A stretch of DNA of 64,000 nt from Macrocystis pyrifera (GCA_031763025.1 JASSKH010000009.1:6578512-6642511), one strand, 5' to 3'. Positions 33,170-45,485 are shown, counted from the first letter of the stretch. Notes: generated by a model not told the origin, from the letters alone. Numbers and translations: made by a program.

Positions 33170-33815
33170 GATTCCTCTACCAGTCTCTCCCTCAGGTCAG
33201 GTGATTTTCTGAGATTCTTGATCACCAGCATTTGTTTCTCTCAATTCTCCATATGATGTATCATCGTTTCTGGAATTAGGGCGGTTCCAACCAAAACTAA
33301 ACGGCGATTCGTGATTTGTGGACCAGAGAGACTCAGTTCTTGGATACAGCAGCAGTGCTACGTACCTGGTAAGCATCTACATGTCACATTCCTTTTAGGC
33401 TCGTTTCTGAACAGACTATTACGGGGGTCCATAGTTAACAGGACCTATGGTGTACATAAAAACATATATGTTTACCTATTTTTACTAACAAAATTTGGTC
33501 CCGTTAACTATGGACCCCTGTAATAGTATGATTTACTACTGCAGCACTACTACTGTACAACAGTACTACTGCAGTACCTGGTATGCCTTCGCCTGCCTTT
33601 CTCTCAGGTCTATGAATAGCGCATTCCTGAGATTATTTATCACGTCACCAAATTTATTCGATCAGTTCTCAATCTACCTTAGATATCATCCTTTCTGACA
33701 TTACTCAGGTTTAAGCCCGATTTCTCGCCCCACCAGAGAGGCTCGGTTCTTGGATACAACAGCAGCTTGTGCCTACATCTCATTTATCTCACAGGCTCGT
33801 TTCTGAGCAAATTGG
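33170..33815 (+). repeat. Diverged direct repeats flanking F1 copy 5
   Basis: Two units (about 33,170-33,415 and 33,590-33,815) share GATTTTCTGAGATTCTTGATC-like, GGCTCGTTTCTGA, CTTGGATACAGCAGCAG and TCAATTCTC words. Confidence 0.6.
33416..33526 (-). repeat. Foldback element F1, copy 5
   Basis: T-subtype arms on both sides, very similar to copy 4. It sits between two diverged direct repeats (33,170-33,415 and 33,590-33,815) in the first intron of gene L. Confidence 0.9.
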
Positions 33816-34866
33816 CACATACTCAGGTAAGAACACCGAGAGAGTCCAGCCTAAGCCAGCCAAGCCAGCGCGTGGGACGCGGTCGTAGAGGCGGGCGGAG
33901 TCACGGCTGCTCGCAGAGTATCTATGTATCTATCACATATCATACTTACTCGTACTTACAAGTGACATTTCATCAGATGTAACCCGAGTATAAATATACA
34001 ACGCACGAGCAGTGCCTCTCGCAGTATATGATCCGATAAACCCGGTCGAATCGAAAATAGTGGAGTTTTTTTTAATAATTTCTAAATATTTGGACGAAAA
34101 AGCTGGAAAAAATCAAAAGAACAAAAGTCTACTCTAGGACCGGGTCCATCTCCGTACGTATGAGCCAGAGAGAACCTTGCTGCCCCGAAGAAACTGCGTC
34201 GACGTTCCTCCGTCTCGCTCTACGAGCGCATTTCAGGGTCGCCGCGCTCGACGGCTGCGTTTTTACCCCGAGAGTGCGCGCACGGGAATAGACGGGGTAG
34301 AAGCCATGGAACATGACCCTCTAGAAGGGAGGGCCAGAAACCGAAGGCAAGACCTCGATAACGGACGCGAATGGATCCCGGTCTGAGGCCGACACGACAC
34401 TATTTGGTTGAAATTTCGAGACTTCCACTCCTTTCTCAGCCGTCACGGAGCTCTTGATATATACCTGGTACATCTATACCTGGTATATACCTTCTTCAGT
34501 TTTTGAAATTCTAGGCTACAGTACGTAAACTCCTCTGAGTCTGTTTTCTTGCGATAGGGCCGGTGCTGCTCTCTATATATACGACGAATATTTTAGTAAA
34601 AACACAAATGAGGTTCCAACAATACGGTGCAGTTATTTATTTTATTCGGTGCTGTCAGTGCCCTTAAGAAGGCCCCCGCCAGTCAGAAAAGTGCTACGAG
34701 CACTACTATCGCACGTAGCAGGCGTCAGTCCTCGTGAAGGACACTGGCCGGTGATCCCTTGAGTGCTACTGTATGTACGTACGTCGGTAGGTACATAAGA
34801 TTACGTGCGCGGGGTACAATACACCATGGATGCCTGAAGACGATTTACTGCCGCATGTGTGTATAC

Positions 34867-36303
34867 CTTGTCGAGCAAGTCCGTGTCGCAAAAATCTCCG
34901 TAGCACATGCGACCGAGCTGACTGCTTCCAAGCGCCCGTCCAGCGGCCGCGGTTCGCCCGACCTCCCTCGGGTCGCGCTCCCCGGAATCAGCAAAGCCCC
35001 GAAATGCTACTCGTTCGATACCGCCGCCGTCGCGACAGCCTTCGTTAATATTGTCCCGCCGATCGAATCTCTTCGCCACTTTCCCCGCATTTTTACTCTC
35101 AAGAGCCGTCGTTTGCGGCCTCGACGCATCGGGGCTTTTGTTTGGCAACTCGATCTCCTCGAGACCCCCACTCCTCGGCATCGACGGTCGCCTGACTGCC
35201 CCCCGCTTCAGCCGGTGACATGGCGGTGTATGGCCTGCGACCGCCGAACCTAGGCTCCCTCGGCGCTTGCCCCGGCGGACTCGCTACCTTAGCTCTGAGC
35301 CCTGCTGCGGGGGTGGGCGAGCTCTCGCCGATTCCGTGGCCGTATCTCAAGGTGTACAACTCGTCGGCGATGCCTTGTGATATTTGAATGCGTGCGTTTT
35401 TTTCGACTGGGATGGGTAAGGGCTCCTCCGCTGGCGGCTGTACGGCCGCACGGTTTTCGTCGTGGAGCACTCCGACGAGCGGACGAGCCACAGTTCGCCG
35501 AGGGCGTCCTCGACGAACTCGAGGACGAGGCGGAGCACGCGAGCCCCGCTGTAGGCGGCGATCCAGACGACGATCTGCTTGCAGCACCGCTCGAGCTTCT
35601 GGTTCAGCGTAGAAGACTTGCACGGGATTCGCTCGGAGACGCCCTTCAGAACCGCCAGTCGGTACGACCGATGCACTGGCTTGGCCGTGCTCGGCTCGAG
35701 CGTGAACGTGTGCTGTATTCCGAGCAGGGGTTCCGCGCACGGAGACAGAGTCGGCACGAGGCGGACGAGAGTCTCCGTGGCGGTGGGCGCGGTGCCTTGA
35801 CCTTTGCGGATTTTCTCTACGTCCGCTGTCTTGATCGCGACAACTTCTCCGGACGAGGTGAAGGCCACTGCGCCTCTCGTCTCCGACGCCGCGGCCAGCG
35901 CCGCCGCATATTTCTGGGGGGGTTGTAGTTGCGCGATCGCCTTCGCCAGGGAGATGCATCCTTCGTCGTCGGCGATGACTCGCGACACCACCGTCCCCTC
36001 GCTCGTGTAGAAGAGCGCCTCGGGAGCGCCGTCGATGCTGTAGACGACGGTGTCAAGGATATCGGCGGGGCAGCCCAGTCCGCGGCTGGATCTGCGGTGC
36101 ACGAGGCTCTGCAGCACCCACGGCCATGTCCGCCGCACCCCTTCCTCTCCCGCGAAGGTCTTGAGCTGCTGGGTTCGTGCGATGTGTCGGACGTGCTTTT
36201 CGGCGTCTTGGCCGTAGTCGAACTCGTTTCCCCTTTGGGGCGAGATAGCACGCTCGCGCTCGCGCAGGGGGCTCCTCGACCTGTGGTCCACCGGCGGCGC
36301 CAT
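34867..36303 (-). CDS. Gene L exon 1: start codon and unknown N-terminal domain
   Basis: The exon opens with MAPPVDHRSRSPLRERER and runs to the donor at 34,866 (GACAAG|GTATAC). The span is 479 codons, an exact multiple of three. Frame 1 is open to about 35,480 and contains LRLVLEFVEDALGELWLVR; it then meets a stop at 35,347. Protein-like sequence (VLHDENRAAVQPPAEEPLPIP and on) continues in another frame from about 35,470 to 35,200. It then returns to frame 1 (GLEEIELPNKSPDA to MCYGDFCDTDLLDK). I read this as one exon with two compensating frame slips, probably sequence errors, one of them next to a G5 run. The function of the domain is not recognised. Confidence 0.6.
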
Positions 36304-36355
36304 ATCTACCTACTCACTACCTGTAGTACAGTTAAAGTTGCGGCGGGAAAAAGGA

Positions 36356-36405
<50 letters not shown>

Positions 36406-36876
36406 TGGTTTTGTTTCATATCACAATCCAAGAGGTGCAGCTTTTATTACTTCACGGCGGGGCGATCGAAGCGTCATGTCGCCGTAATCGCGTACTGGTG
36501 TAGCGTCTGTTGTAGCTTCTGCTGTTGCTGTTGTTGCTGATTATTGCATCTCTCTACCATCAAGGCAACATGAGCATGCCAACAGGAGTGCTATGATATA
36601 CGACTCGTGCTCGTAGAAAGGAGATATTCATATCCTATGCACAGCAAAAAACATAGGTTTTCGGTTTCACACGGAATGTTCTATCTGGTCTTGGATTTTT
36701 ATGTTCCTGTTCGACTTCAGTCGTTCCTGTTCGACTTCAATGCGGCGCAATAACACAGCTTGAACAAGCAGACAAGGTTACAGCTACACAGCTACAGCGA
36801 CAGCCACACCGCAGCAGCAATAGGCATGCGCTGCCTGCTACCTTGAGCGCCGATCTTCGCCTGGTCGCCACCTGCG
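36304..36876. promoter_or_regulatory. Putative bidirectional promoter between genes L and R
   Basis: The start codons of gene L (36,303, minus) and gene R (36,877, plus) face away from each other across 573 bp, so both 5' regions must lie here. The interval contains a (CTG)15 run (36,358-36,402), a (GTTGCT)-type tail near 36,520 and a short direct repeat TCCTGTTCGACTTCA (36,706 and 36,726). No TATA box is obvious at a fixed position. Coordination of the two genes is inference. Confidence 0.5.
36358..36402 (+). repeat. (CTG)15 microsatellite
   Basis: Fifteen perfect CTG units in the interval between the start codons of genes L and R, 55-99 bp from gene L's ATG. Confidence 0.95.
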
Positions 36877-37110
36877 ATGCCACAACCCCTGCCTACAAAA
36901 CGCTCGGTGGGCCCGCATGCCGATATGTGTATAGAGAGCCTGCCGCGAAGGCCACATACGGTTACATTCGACGATGCGCTGTCTGCCCTTAAGCTCGCCC
37001 CCGCCGCGGAGGGGCGAGGGGCGGTTCTGGACGGCTGGACTGACCCTATCGGAGCGCACGACAAGAAAGTCTTGGAGGTGGAGCAAGCCATGCTCGAGGA
37101 GAAAGATTTA
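36877..37110 (+). CDS. Gene R exon 1: start codon
   Basis: Seventy-eight codons from ATG: MPQPLPTKRSVGPHADMCIE, then DALSALKLAPAAEGRGAVLD and an acidic helix VLEVEQAMLEEKDL, then donor GTGAGT in phase 0. No signal peptide is evident. No family is recognised. The start is the first ATG in a frame with protein-like codon use that runs to a strong donor. Confidence 0.65.
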
Positions 37111-37244
37111 GTGAGTAGGCACATGGTTCGCCAGTCTGTAGATCGAACCCATCGTTGTACGCTGTACCAGGTACTACATACACCCCCCGCATGTATGTAT
37201 TGTTTTTTTCAGAGATCAAACTCCTGCGGCTCAACCAACACGTA

Positions 37245-37350
37245 CAACAGAGTACTCGTACTGAGTACTCGTACTGAGTACTACTGTGTACTGAGTTCTG
37301 AGTACTGAGTACAGTGAACTGAGAACTGAGTACTGAGTGCTGAGTACCGC
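37245..37350 (+). repeat. (GAGTACT)n-type array
   Basis: Irregular GTACTGAGTACT units in gene R intron 1; partly self-complementary. Confidence 0.75.
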
Positions 37351-39495
37351 TGTATCGTATTCTTATATCATACCCGGAACATGATATATACATATATATA
37401 CCAACAGACAAATTAGCCGACAGGCTCGGCACTCAGCACGACCCCTCTGGCTAATTTTTCGTACACTATCAATACGAGGCGCACATCCAATCTGCAACGT
37501 ACTTCAGAGTATCGAATACTGGTGTACGTACCATATTCGTCTGGGTATTTTTTTTTCGGTATTCCGGACAAGCGCGTACTCGTACGAATGTACCGCTCGC
37601 CGCACCTGGTGCCGAGCATGGTGCAACACTGACATTGCACTATTTAGGGCATACTGGTTCGGGAATACAGGCAGCACGCACCACGCAGCACGTACGTAGC
37701 CACAGCAGCAGTTGTGTATCGGATCGAGTATTGTACTCTACAGAAGACTAACGGCCCTTACCAGGTATGTAGTCCCAGGTATGTACAAGAGTTACGAGTC
37801 GGCAGGATTTCACGACTATTAATCAGTGGGTGCCGCTAGCCAACTCATTGGCTTTAGTCGGCAGAAGTCGGCTGGCGAACCCAGTTGATGGCTACACCCG
37901 ACTTGCCGACGTATGTCAGGCAAACGCGAAGTAAATCAGCCCTTGTCATTCCCAGGCGAGCGGAGCCCCGCCCCAAAAATTAAAATATACAACTTTCCTA
38001 CGGAGTGGTCACAGCAGTAAGGGCGGCGCAAGAAGCACGGGTTACCTCGACAGCAGCAAACAGAGCATCAGCGCAACACACAGCAGCAGCAACAGTAGCA
38101 AGAACGACTGCAGCAACTACTGTACGGCTGCATCTTTACCCAAAGCGGGAGGAGTGCGCGGACAAGCCATTTAGACAAGGAAGGAAAACCAAACTGTAAA
38201 AAAAATAAAGGTGCACCAGGTACGCACGAAGTCTTGATTTTTCATCACCCTGAGGGGGCAGGGGTGCCCCGAACAAAGATACAAGAAAAAAAAATGCAGT
38301 GTGTACAGCTATTATAGTACCTGGTATGTATGTACATACGTATACGTAGGCAAAACTCTAGCCTTTCGTCAGGGTTGAGAGAAAAGCGTACCTAGCACAC
38401 CTAAATAGCTACTATGAAAGCAGCAGAAGACTCCAGCTGACGTATTGTACGTACGCTCGCGCCACGGCCATACTACCGAGTGCTGGTGTGCTGCTGAGGT
38501 ATCGCACAGGCGCGAGGTGGGAGTCGGGGCCAGAGGGCCGTGTTGGCTGAAGTCTTGCCACGCAAGGATGAACAACCACTCCAACTAAAATTTGTTGTGG
38601 CGGACGTTTTGAGGCGTTGTGGCCTGAGAGCGGCAAACGGCAACACCGTGCGTTGTTTTCTTGCTGTGCTGACGAGGTACGGGCGCTTTCCTATCTCTTT
38701 AGTTCCCCGTTGTGGAACTCAAGAGTCAAGTCAGGGGTCTTTTTTTTTTTTTTTGTCGGCTAGTGGCGGAAGCCTGTGAAATGGTGGCCACATGCTAGAG
38801 AATGAATAAATACTCGTGAAAGCGCTGGTGGAATAGCGGCTCTGTTCGGCAAAGGAAGGGCCCGTTACGAGCAGTTACGACTAGCTGCGAGTATTGAAAA
38901 ATGATTTTGCCTGGCACGGCAGTAGTGCCGCATGCAGGGGGGAATCACATACATACCTACCTACCTACTCTATGTCCGTGGCCATGCATGTCCTCTGTCC
39001 TTGACGAGGAAGCTACTGTTGCGGCTACTACTGTAGAACACGCGCGACCGACGCATGGACGACGCAGCTTGCAAAACTGCGAGTACCAACCCACTCTGGG
39101 CGGAATTCGCAGCCTTGACGCATGATTTTGGTATTCTCTTGTCTATACTCGTACCCGCTTTTATCGAAAACACAGCAGCATTACGCCTAAATAGTTTAAA
39201 AAAAGGGAAGCAAAACGGAAAGCTTCGAAAGCAGGGGGTAAAGAATACGCTGATAACCGCCGAATCATCAATCGAAGAGAAGAAACCGCGGAAAGCTTCG
39301 AAAGCGCCAAAGTTTACAAAAGTTCGAAAAAAAAAAAGAAGAAGGAACGAACCACCGGGCAAGTAACCGGCAAAATTCGGACCTCTCCGTGCGAAAGTAT
39401 ATCTTTGTTTATACAATCGTTCCAACAGGTGTGGAAACTCAGTAAGTAGGATGGCCGGCACCTCCGAGAAACGCCTGTGTAACTAGTTGGCCTAG

Positions 39496-39813
39496 TCGTG
39501 CAGACTCACGGCGCCGGTATTCACGTTTGGGATATTGACGAAGGTGTCGGCCTTGAAGTACTGCACCCGGGCGGAGAAGAACTGGATGGTGGCGGTCGGG
39601 AACCTGAACGAGCAGCCGCACAAGCTGGAGGAGTACGTGACCCTCAAGTTCGAGATGCAGACGTTCGAGAAGAGGTTTGCCTTCGCCACCATCTTGAGGG
39701 AGAAGCTGGAGCTGCAGGCGCAGTGGGAAAAGTTTTGCTCCATGGAGCCTGCGTACGAAAAGGCGAGAAGAAAGTATCTCGTTGCCTCCCTCGATTTTGT
39801 TTGCAAGGCCCAC
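39496..39813 (+). CDS. Gene R exon 2: helical/coiled-coil segment
   Basis: Reads LTKVSALKYCTRAEKNWMVA, then LKFEMQTFEKRFAFATILRE and KLELQAQWEKFCSMEPAYEK, strongly helical and charged. A phase-0 acceptor exists at 39,495 (GGCCTAG); the stronger-looking CGTGCAG at 39,503 would need a phase-2 predecessor, and GACGAAG at 39,543 is a third option. The end is set at CAC|GTTAGG, phase 0; a GC donor at 39,762 is possible. Domain identity is not recognised. Confidence 0.55.
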
Positions 39814-39973
39814 GTTAGGTGTGGGGGAAAAATTGGAACCGCGTGTTGGTGACACGCGTCGGCCTGTGTAAACGGTCTGCTTCAGAGGGGGAGAGTGTTA
39901 TGTATAGGCTTAGTTTTGGGTCGGTGATTGGTTCACCTTTTACGAGTAGTCCAACGGGCTATGGTAATATAGC

Positions 39974-40072
39974 TTAACCCTTTCAGGTCCACAGTCCCAT
40001 TTTAGGGACAAACTACTCGAAGTTTGACTGGTTTGTCCCCGAAATGATGGGACTACACTCCTAAACGGGTAA
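39974..40072. repeat. Foldback element F2, copy 3
   Basis: Longest arms: TTAACCCTTTCAGG to CTAAACGGGTAA, with CATTTTAGGGACAAACTACT and its complement inside. Confidence 0.75.
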
Positions 40073-40422
40073 ACAGGGTTCGGAGTAGCTTCCCCGAAAA
40101 CACAAGGCGCGATATTTAGTGTGACATGATTCCAAGCATGGTGAAGTATTTGCTTGCAGTTTTCTGTTGCGCATACCGCCACAGACATCCTGCACCACTG
40201 CTGTAGTTTGCAAGCAGTTTTCCGCTCGATTATTGCGGGAGCAGCCCGAATGGGGGGGGGACGGACGGGGGGCACACGTGCGGCCTGACTGCAAACAAAC
40301 AGACAGACAATCGAACAGACAAACACACACAAAAATGCTTCATCCATCGCGGCGGAGCGTCGAGGGACTGTATAGAGCTCTACGAGCATACATTGCTACG
40401 CACTACTGTATTAACTATTAGC

Positions 40423-40452
40423 CTTTAACGGCTGCAGTCCCGTTTTTGACCC
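40423..40452. repeat. Foldback element F2, half copy
   Basis: Only one arm remains (TTTAACGGCTGCAGTCCCG), ending in a C-rich tract. Confidence 0.6.
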
Positions 40453-40540
40453 CTCTCCCCCCCCCCCCCCCCTCCCCTAATAAACTATGCTACATCATCA
40501 TGAACGTCCTCCAAACCCTTCCCCCTTCCACCGTACAGTA

Positions 40541-40636
40541 AACGGTGCCTAGGACCAAATATTGTTAGTAAAAATAGGGAAATATATAGTTTTTTGTGTG
40601 TACCGTAGGTCCTATTTACTATGGTCCCCCGTAATA
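40541..40636 (+). repeat. Foldback element F1, copy 6, left end truncated
   Basis: Right arm intact (ACTATGGTCCCCCGTAATA), left arm eroded to CAGTAAACGGTGCCTAGGACC. Flanked by a direct repeat of about 60 bp (40,469-40,531 and 40,671-40,745). Confidence 0.75.
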
Positions 40637-41109
40637 AGTCCTAAAAGGGATAGCAAGAACGCCGATCAACCCCCCCGCCCCCCCCCCCCCCCTCATAGAC
40701 TATGCTATTACAACACGAACGCCTTCCAAACACTCCCCCCTTCCCCCCTATTACTGGTATAAACGAAACGTTTGCTACTGCCGTGGTCCATGCACAGTTT
40801 TACAGTTTTTTTCGTTCGCCGTGGCGTGTTCTTCTTCTGTCTCGGAGCGTTGACGAAACAGTCACAAAAAACCCCATAACCACAAACACGTGTTGCATAC
40901 GGGCGGGGTACGACAGCACTGCTGCAGAATTTTCTTTGAATTTTCTTCGATTTTTCTTGAGGATGTTTTTTTTGCTCTTGACGAGCTCCTGACTGCACGT
41001 GCATTACAGCTCACCCTACAATCGACTTTTTTGTGCCACGGGTGTGTCGCACGTATTGGCATTCGGTGGCATTATTACAGCGGTGCCACCATCCAGGCGT
41101 TGGTCCTTG

Positions 41110-41180
41110 CGGGACTGCAGTCCCGTTCAGGGGACAGCCTACTTGGAATTTTTGAAGGTTTGTTCCCAAATCCGGAGCGC
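41110..41180. repeat. Foldback element F2, copy 4
   Basis: GGGACTGCAGTCCCGTTCAG with the right part TTTGTTCCCAAATCCGG; the right arm is eroded. Confidence 0.65.
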
Positions 41181-41329
41181 AGTTTGCCCTCGGAGGGTCG
41201 AGATGAATGTTGTAGTACTCATCGTGCCATCTTCAACGCTTAGGGTGCAGCACATCACACAGCATCGTACGTATGGACCGACGAAGGCAAAAAGTTATTG
41301 GTTTGTAAGTCTGCGTGAACTGTTTTGTT

Positions 41330-41439
41330 TTATTACGGGGGTCCATAGTTAATGGGACCAAATTTTGTTTGTAAAATTAGGTAAATATATAGGTTTTATC
41401 TATACCATAGGTCCTATTAACTATGGACCCCCGTCATAG
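41330..41439 (+). repeat. Foldback element F1, copy 7
   Basis: Both arms T subtype (CCATAGTTAATGG / CCTATTAACTATGG); right end GTCATAG instead of GTAATAG. Intron of gene R. Confidence 0.85.
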
Positions 41440-41908
41440 TTTTGGTAGGAAGCGGTACTGAGTGCAGAAAGGCAAGGCCGGCACACGAAATACCTTCACA
41501 GGCTGCGAACGGTGTATACGATTTTGAAATATACAAATGGTTTCGGTTCGTACGTAGCTTCCCTTGGTTGATGCAATGGTTGATGCAATGGTTGATGCAA
41601 ATGTTTTGAGAAACTGTCTTGTTGTCAGCGAGAAACGTTTTGGACTGAAAAGTGCTTGGCACGGCTCAAAATAAGGCCATTTCAACTGAACACCCTCCAA
41701 AACAAAAATACTTCCCCCCTTAGACCGTGCCGTGTCGTACCGTATCATATTACCTGCAGGCCAAGGAGCAGCAAAACCATGTCTGGTCTTACAAGTGTAT
41801 CCCTTATATACCGTAGCACGGCCCAAATAACGCCGTCACAGTTGAACACCCTCCCTAACTACCCCCCCCCCCCCCCGCTCCTTCCACCGTACCGGTACCG
41901 TACCGCAG

Positions 41909-42109
41909 ATCCTGGCGGCCAAGGAGCAGTACGACCGGGTCAAAGCCGACCGTGAGCAGGCCCAAACAGACGTGCTGGCCCATGGCCGGGTGATGGCCAA
42001 ACTGAAGCAAGAAGAAGTCGAGGCGGCGGAAAGGATTACGGACGACCACATCCACGCGTGTGACCAGGGAAAGACCTTGGGGGACACCTTCCCAAACATC
42101 CAGGCAATA
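41909..42109 (+). CDS. Gene R exon 3: coiled coil
   Basis: Sixty-seven codons, phase 0 to 0, acceptor TACCGCAG after a C-rich tract, donor GTATGA. ILAAKEQYDRVKADREQAQT and AKLKQEEVEAAERITDDHIH form a continuous amphipathic helix, ending KTLGDTFPNIQAI. It follows on from exon 2's coil. Confidence 0.65.
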
Positions 42110-42355
42110 GTATGAGCCGGCGGGGGGGGGGCGGTGTAGAAGAGTAAAGACACTCGAACTCGTTCGCGCATCTTTTCGAGCAACGTTTCAGGAAGCATCA
42201 GATTTTAGCATTATCAGTGGCACCTCTAGATCCCAGTTCCCACACACCTGCTTGCCTTCGATGGCAAGGTCAATGCGGCTTTCGTTTACCCTGCTTACCT
42301 CCAATCCAACCCCCCCGGTGTCCCCTTGCTGCCTGCCGACGCGAACCCCGCTTAG

Positions 42356-42424
42356 GTTGGCTACGTGATCACCAGGCTGTTCGGCGTCGTCGACATACCC
42401 CTCGAGGATACCAAGTTCGAACAG
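42356..42424 (+). CDS. Gene R exon 4: start of PDZ-like half-domain
   Basis: Twenty-three codons, phase 0 to 0: VGYVITRLFGVVDIPLEDTK then FEQ and donor GTGGGC. Joined to exon 5 it reads KFEQVLREIKAAPRPHTLEF, the arrangement of the last helix and strand of a PDZ domain. The classic carboxylate-binding GLGF loop is not visible, so ligand binding by this domain is doubtful. Confidence 0.55.
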
Positions 42425-43340
42425 GTGGGCCAGAGGGTGTCGGGCTATGGCGGTTCGGCCTACGTATGTAGGGTCGAGAGCTGTATCGCCTCTGCGGTCC
42501 AGTTATGCGCGCGACGATAAACATTTCACCCCTCGCCTACCCGTTCACTCATTCACGGTTGTGTTGTTCTGTTCTGTTTTCCAGTCCACTTATTTTTCTC
42601 GCGCTTGTTTTTCTCTTTGCCCCTCCTCGTCGTACCCAGATCCAGGGTCACATATATAGCAGCACCCCCTACCCCCCACCCACCCACCCACCTCCGACTA
42701 CGTACGATTCTTGCCTGCCGCATTTTGCATCGCGAGAAGACTCTATCCCTTTTCTTCCCTCTTCGACCCGCGTCGAAGTGCCACATACGATTTACACACA
42801 TCGAGCGATCGAAGAATCACACCAAGCTCGCAGAAATGAGTGGTGAGACATTTTTTTTTTATCTCACAGCTCACTTTTTGTTTCGTTTTCTGTTTTTTTT
42901 TTTTGTCAATGTGTATCCAACTCTAATTATAAGTAGCTATGCTCCCCAAAACCGAAGTGCTGCCGTGATCGGGGATTGGTTATTATCGCGAAGAAAACGG
43001 GGGGGAATATATATATATATATACATATATGTATTTACCAGGTATATATATACATATCTATTTTACTTTTTGAGATACTCTAGATGATATGAGATGGTGG
43101 CGGCATGCCCGAGCGGTATTTGCATTTTCGGTGCAGAGAGGAGTGTTCTATTGGCAGTGGTGTCCACGGAGATTGCCGTACTTTGCATGCAATCCGGGAG
43201 GAGAATTCTAAAGGATCGTTTGGTATCCTTGACAAATGTTTTGAACGGTCCTTACATCTCCGCTGAGAGCGGTACTGCAGCACATAAACCGATGGCGTTT
43301 CTGGGTGGCAAAGCGTCAACATCAGCGAGCGATGAAGTGG

Positions 43341-43464
43341 TATGATGGGGGTGACATAGTAAAAAGGACCTATGGTATATACACACAAAAAAACTTCATA
43401 TTTCCATATTTCCCTATTTCTACTAGCAATATTTGGTCCTATTTACTATGGTCCCCCGTAATAG
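43341..43464 (-). repeat. Foldback element F1, copy 8
   Basis: Both arms A subtype; the interior is longer because of an extra TTTCCATA unit. Only 55 bp from copy 9. Confidence 0.85.
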
Positions 43465-43519
43465 TACGTTGCTTGTCGTGAACCCGTGACGCCCCTGACG
43501 TTTCTGGTCTCCCGTATGC

Positions 43520-43630
43520 CTATTACGGGATCCATAGTTAATGGGACCAAATTTTGTTAGGAAAAATAGTTAAATATGTAGTTTTTTTATGTATACCATA
43601 GGTCCTATTAACTATGGACCCCCGTAATAG
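43520..43630 (+). repeat. Foldback element F1, copy 9
   Basis: Both arms T subtype; left terminus lacks one G. Intact ends CTATTACGGG and CCCCGTAATAG. Confidence 0.85.
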
Positions 43631-43694
43631 TGCGTAGTGCATACCGCCCCGGGTCGGTTTTTATATGAGACTAAAATCTTGCGCACCTCGAACT

Positions 43695-44035
43695 GGTAGA
43701 TGATCTACAGATCAGATAGATGATCTACAGATCAGATAGATCATCTGCAGATCAGATAGATCATCTACAGATCAGATAGATCATCTATAGGTCAGATATA
43801 TCATATACAGATCAGATAGATCATCTACAGATCAGATAGATCATCTACATATCAGATAGATCATCTACAGATCAGATAGATCATCTACAGATCACATAGA
43901 TCGTCTACAGATCGTCTAGATCATCATGGACAGACGTATGACCTATATCACCTACAGATAGATCATCTACGGATATAACATCTACAGATAGATCACCTAC
44001 ATCATCCACAGATAGATCATCTAGATCTTAACCTT
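43695..44035 (+). repeat. GATCATCTACAGATCAGATA array
   Basis: About twenty units of 20 bp with central GATCATCTACAG, decaying at the right. Related to the arrays at 50.4 and 5.3-5.8 kb. Confidence 0.85.
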
Positions 44036-44144
44036 TGGTTAACATATGTTTAGGCATGACCTGTATCAACACGGATGCAACACAGGAAGCGGTGCGCTGC
44101 AGTAAACCAGCTGCAGGCTAGACGACTCCCCACCCGGGAACATG

Positions 44145-44240
44145 AGCTACTTACAGATCACACAGATCACACAGACCACACAGATCACACATACCACATA
44201 GATCCCACAGACCGTACAGATCACACAGATCTATCTGGAA
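44145..44240 (+). repeat. CAGATCACA array
   Basis: Short AGATCACAC repeat following a segment (AACACAGGAAGC to CACCCGGGAACATGAGCTA) that also accompanies the arrays at 5.6 and 50.7 kb. Confidence 0.75.
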
Positions 44241-45485
44241 CACATCTGCCCGGAAAGATCTTGATCATTGGTCCAGCAGGTCACCAAGCGGGAAGCAATC
44301 CTTGATCTGTTCTGAGCGGTGGAAAGCTTCGGTAAAATTAGTCGATGATGCGTATTGCATTCTAGGGGCATGTATAAGCACTTTTTGGACCAAGATACTT
44401 CTAAAAACTGGCCGAGCTCCTTAGTCCAGTATTGTTGGAATACCATCACAGCACTCGCAGTGTTTTCACTATTTCTTACTTTCTTCGTGATATGCGTACC
44501 TTACACGTACGAAGGCACATCGGGCCTAGCACTGGCTGTTGTGCGTTGTTATTGTTGTTGTTGTTGTTGTTGTTGTCAAAATCACGCTTTTTTCGCCGGC
44601 GTATATTAGAGCCCCTCAGCTAAAGAGGAGCCCCAGAAAAAAATGCTGCCTGTTTGTTTGCCCACTAGGGACACCGCCTGATTTTTAGGGGCTCCTCAAG
44701 ACAGAAGCTCCATAAATAATCGAGGTTACGGAGCTCCTGAAGCGAGGGAGCCCAGGAAAAGTGACGGCGCGTTTCCCTGGCAGGAGCATCCCCTACTTGT
44801 TTTTAGGCTGCGTCACTTGAGCGTAGTGCAGAAGCTCTATACCCCCCCCCAAACAAAACCCGATTTGGAGACGAAGCAGAAAAGCACAGCCGGACGAACG
44901 GAGCCCGATAGCCTACTTTCACCGGGAAACATAGTAGGCAGGCACCATATATGTATGCTTGGTAAGTATGCTGTGAGTGGTTAATGGTTCTTGTGCGTGT
45001 GATGGGTCCTGGTTGCAATTCCCCCCCCCGTCATATTGTAAAACACTACGTGCTTGAAACTCTGCCGCTCCAGATTCTGTCCTCCTCTTATACGGACTGC
45101 ATACCGGGCACGAGACCATAAAAAAAACCCGTGTACACAGTACGCGCGATCGAAGTTATCACACAACACAGCTTGCAAGGACGAGCTTCGACGGAATCCC
45201 TCGACCTCGCAGCTGCTGCTGCTGTTGTTGTTGTTGTTTTTAAAAAATTCGGCAATGGCATTCCGACGATATCGGTTTTAAGGAAAAGCCCGGGCGGTCA
45301 GACAGAAGCGTTTTTTGCCAAAAACCAAAAGGTGCAACACACGACCCCTGTCGTAGCACGCGTGAGCCGGAGGTGCTGCCATTCCGAGCAGACATTCAAG
45401 GACGGCTTCGTCTTCGTGTTAAGGTTTATACCATTTACGCTTGGGGTGGTGTGATATGCGTCATTCGATTGGTGTAGTTATTTTT

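Noticed and set aside
42233-42355. Open frame FDGKVNAAFVYPAY before gene R exon 4
   Set aside because: It ends in TAG at the acceptor itself and would lack an acceptor of its own; read as intron.
43098-43175. GGCGGCATGCCCGAGCGGT, similar to the start of a Leu or Ser tRNA
   Set aside because: The rest does not fold as a clover leaf and lacks a T-loop.
43695-44240. Possible CRISPR-like array because of regular 20-bp spacing
   Set aside because: No unique spacers; it is a degenerate tandem satellite in a eukaryotic intron.
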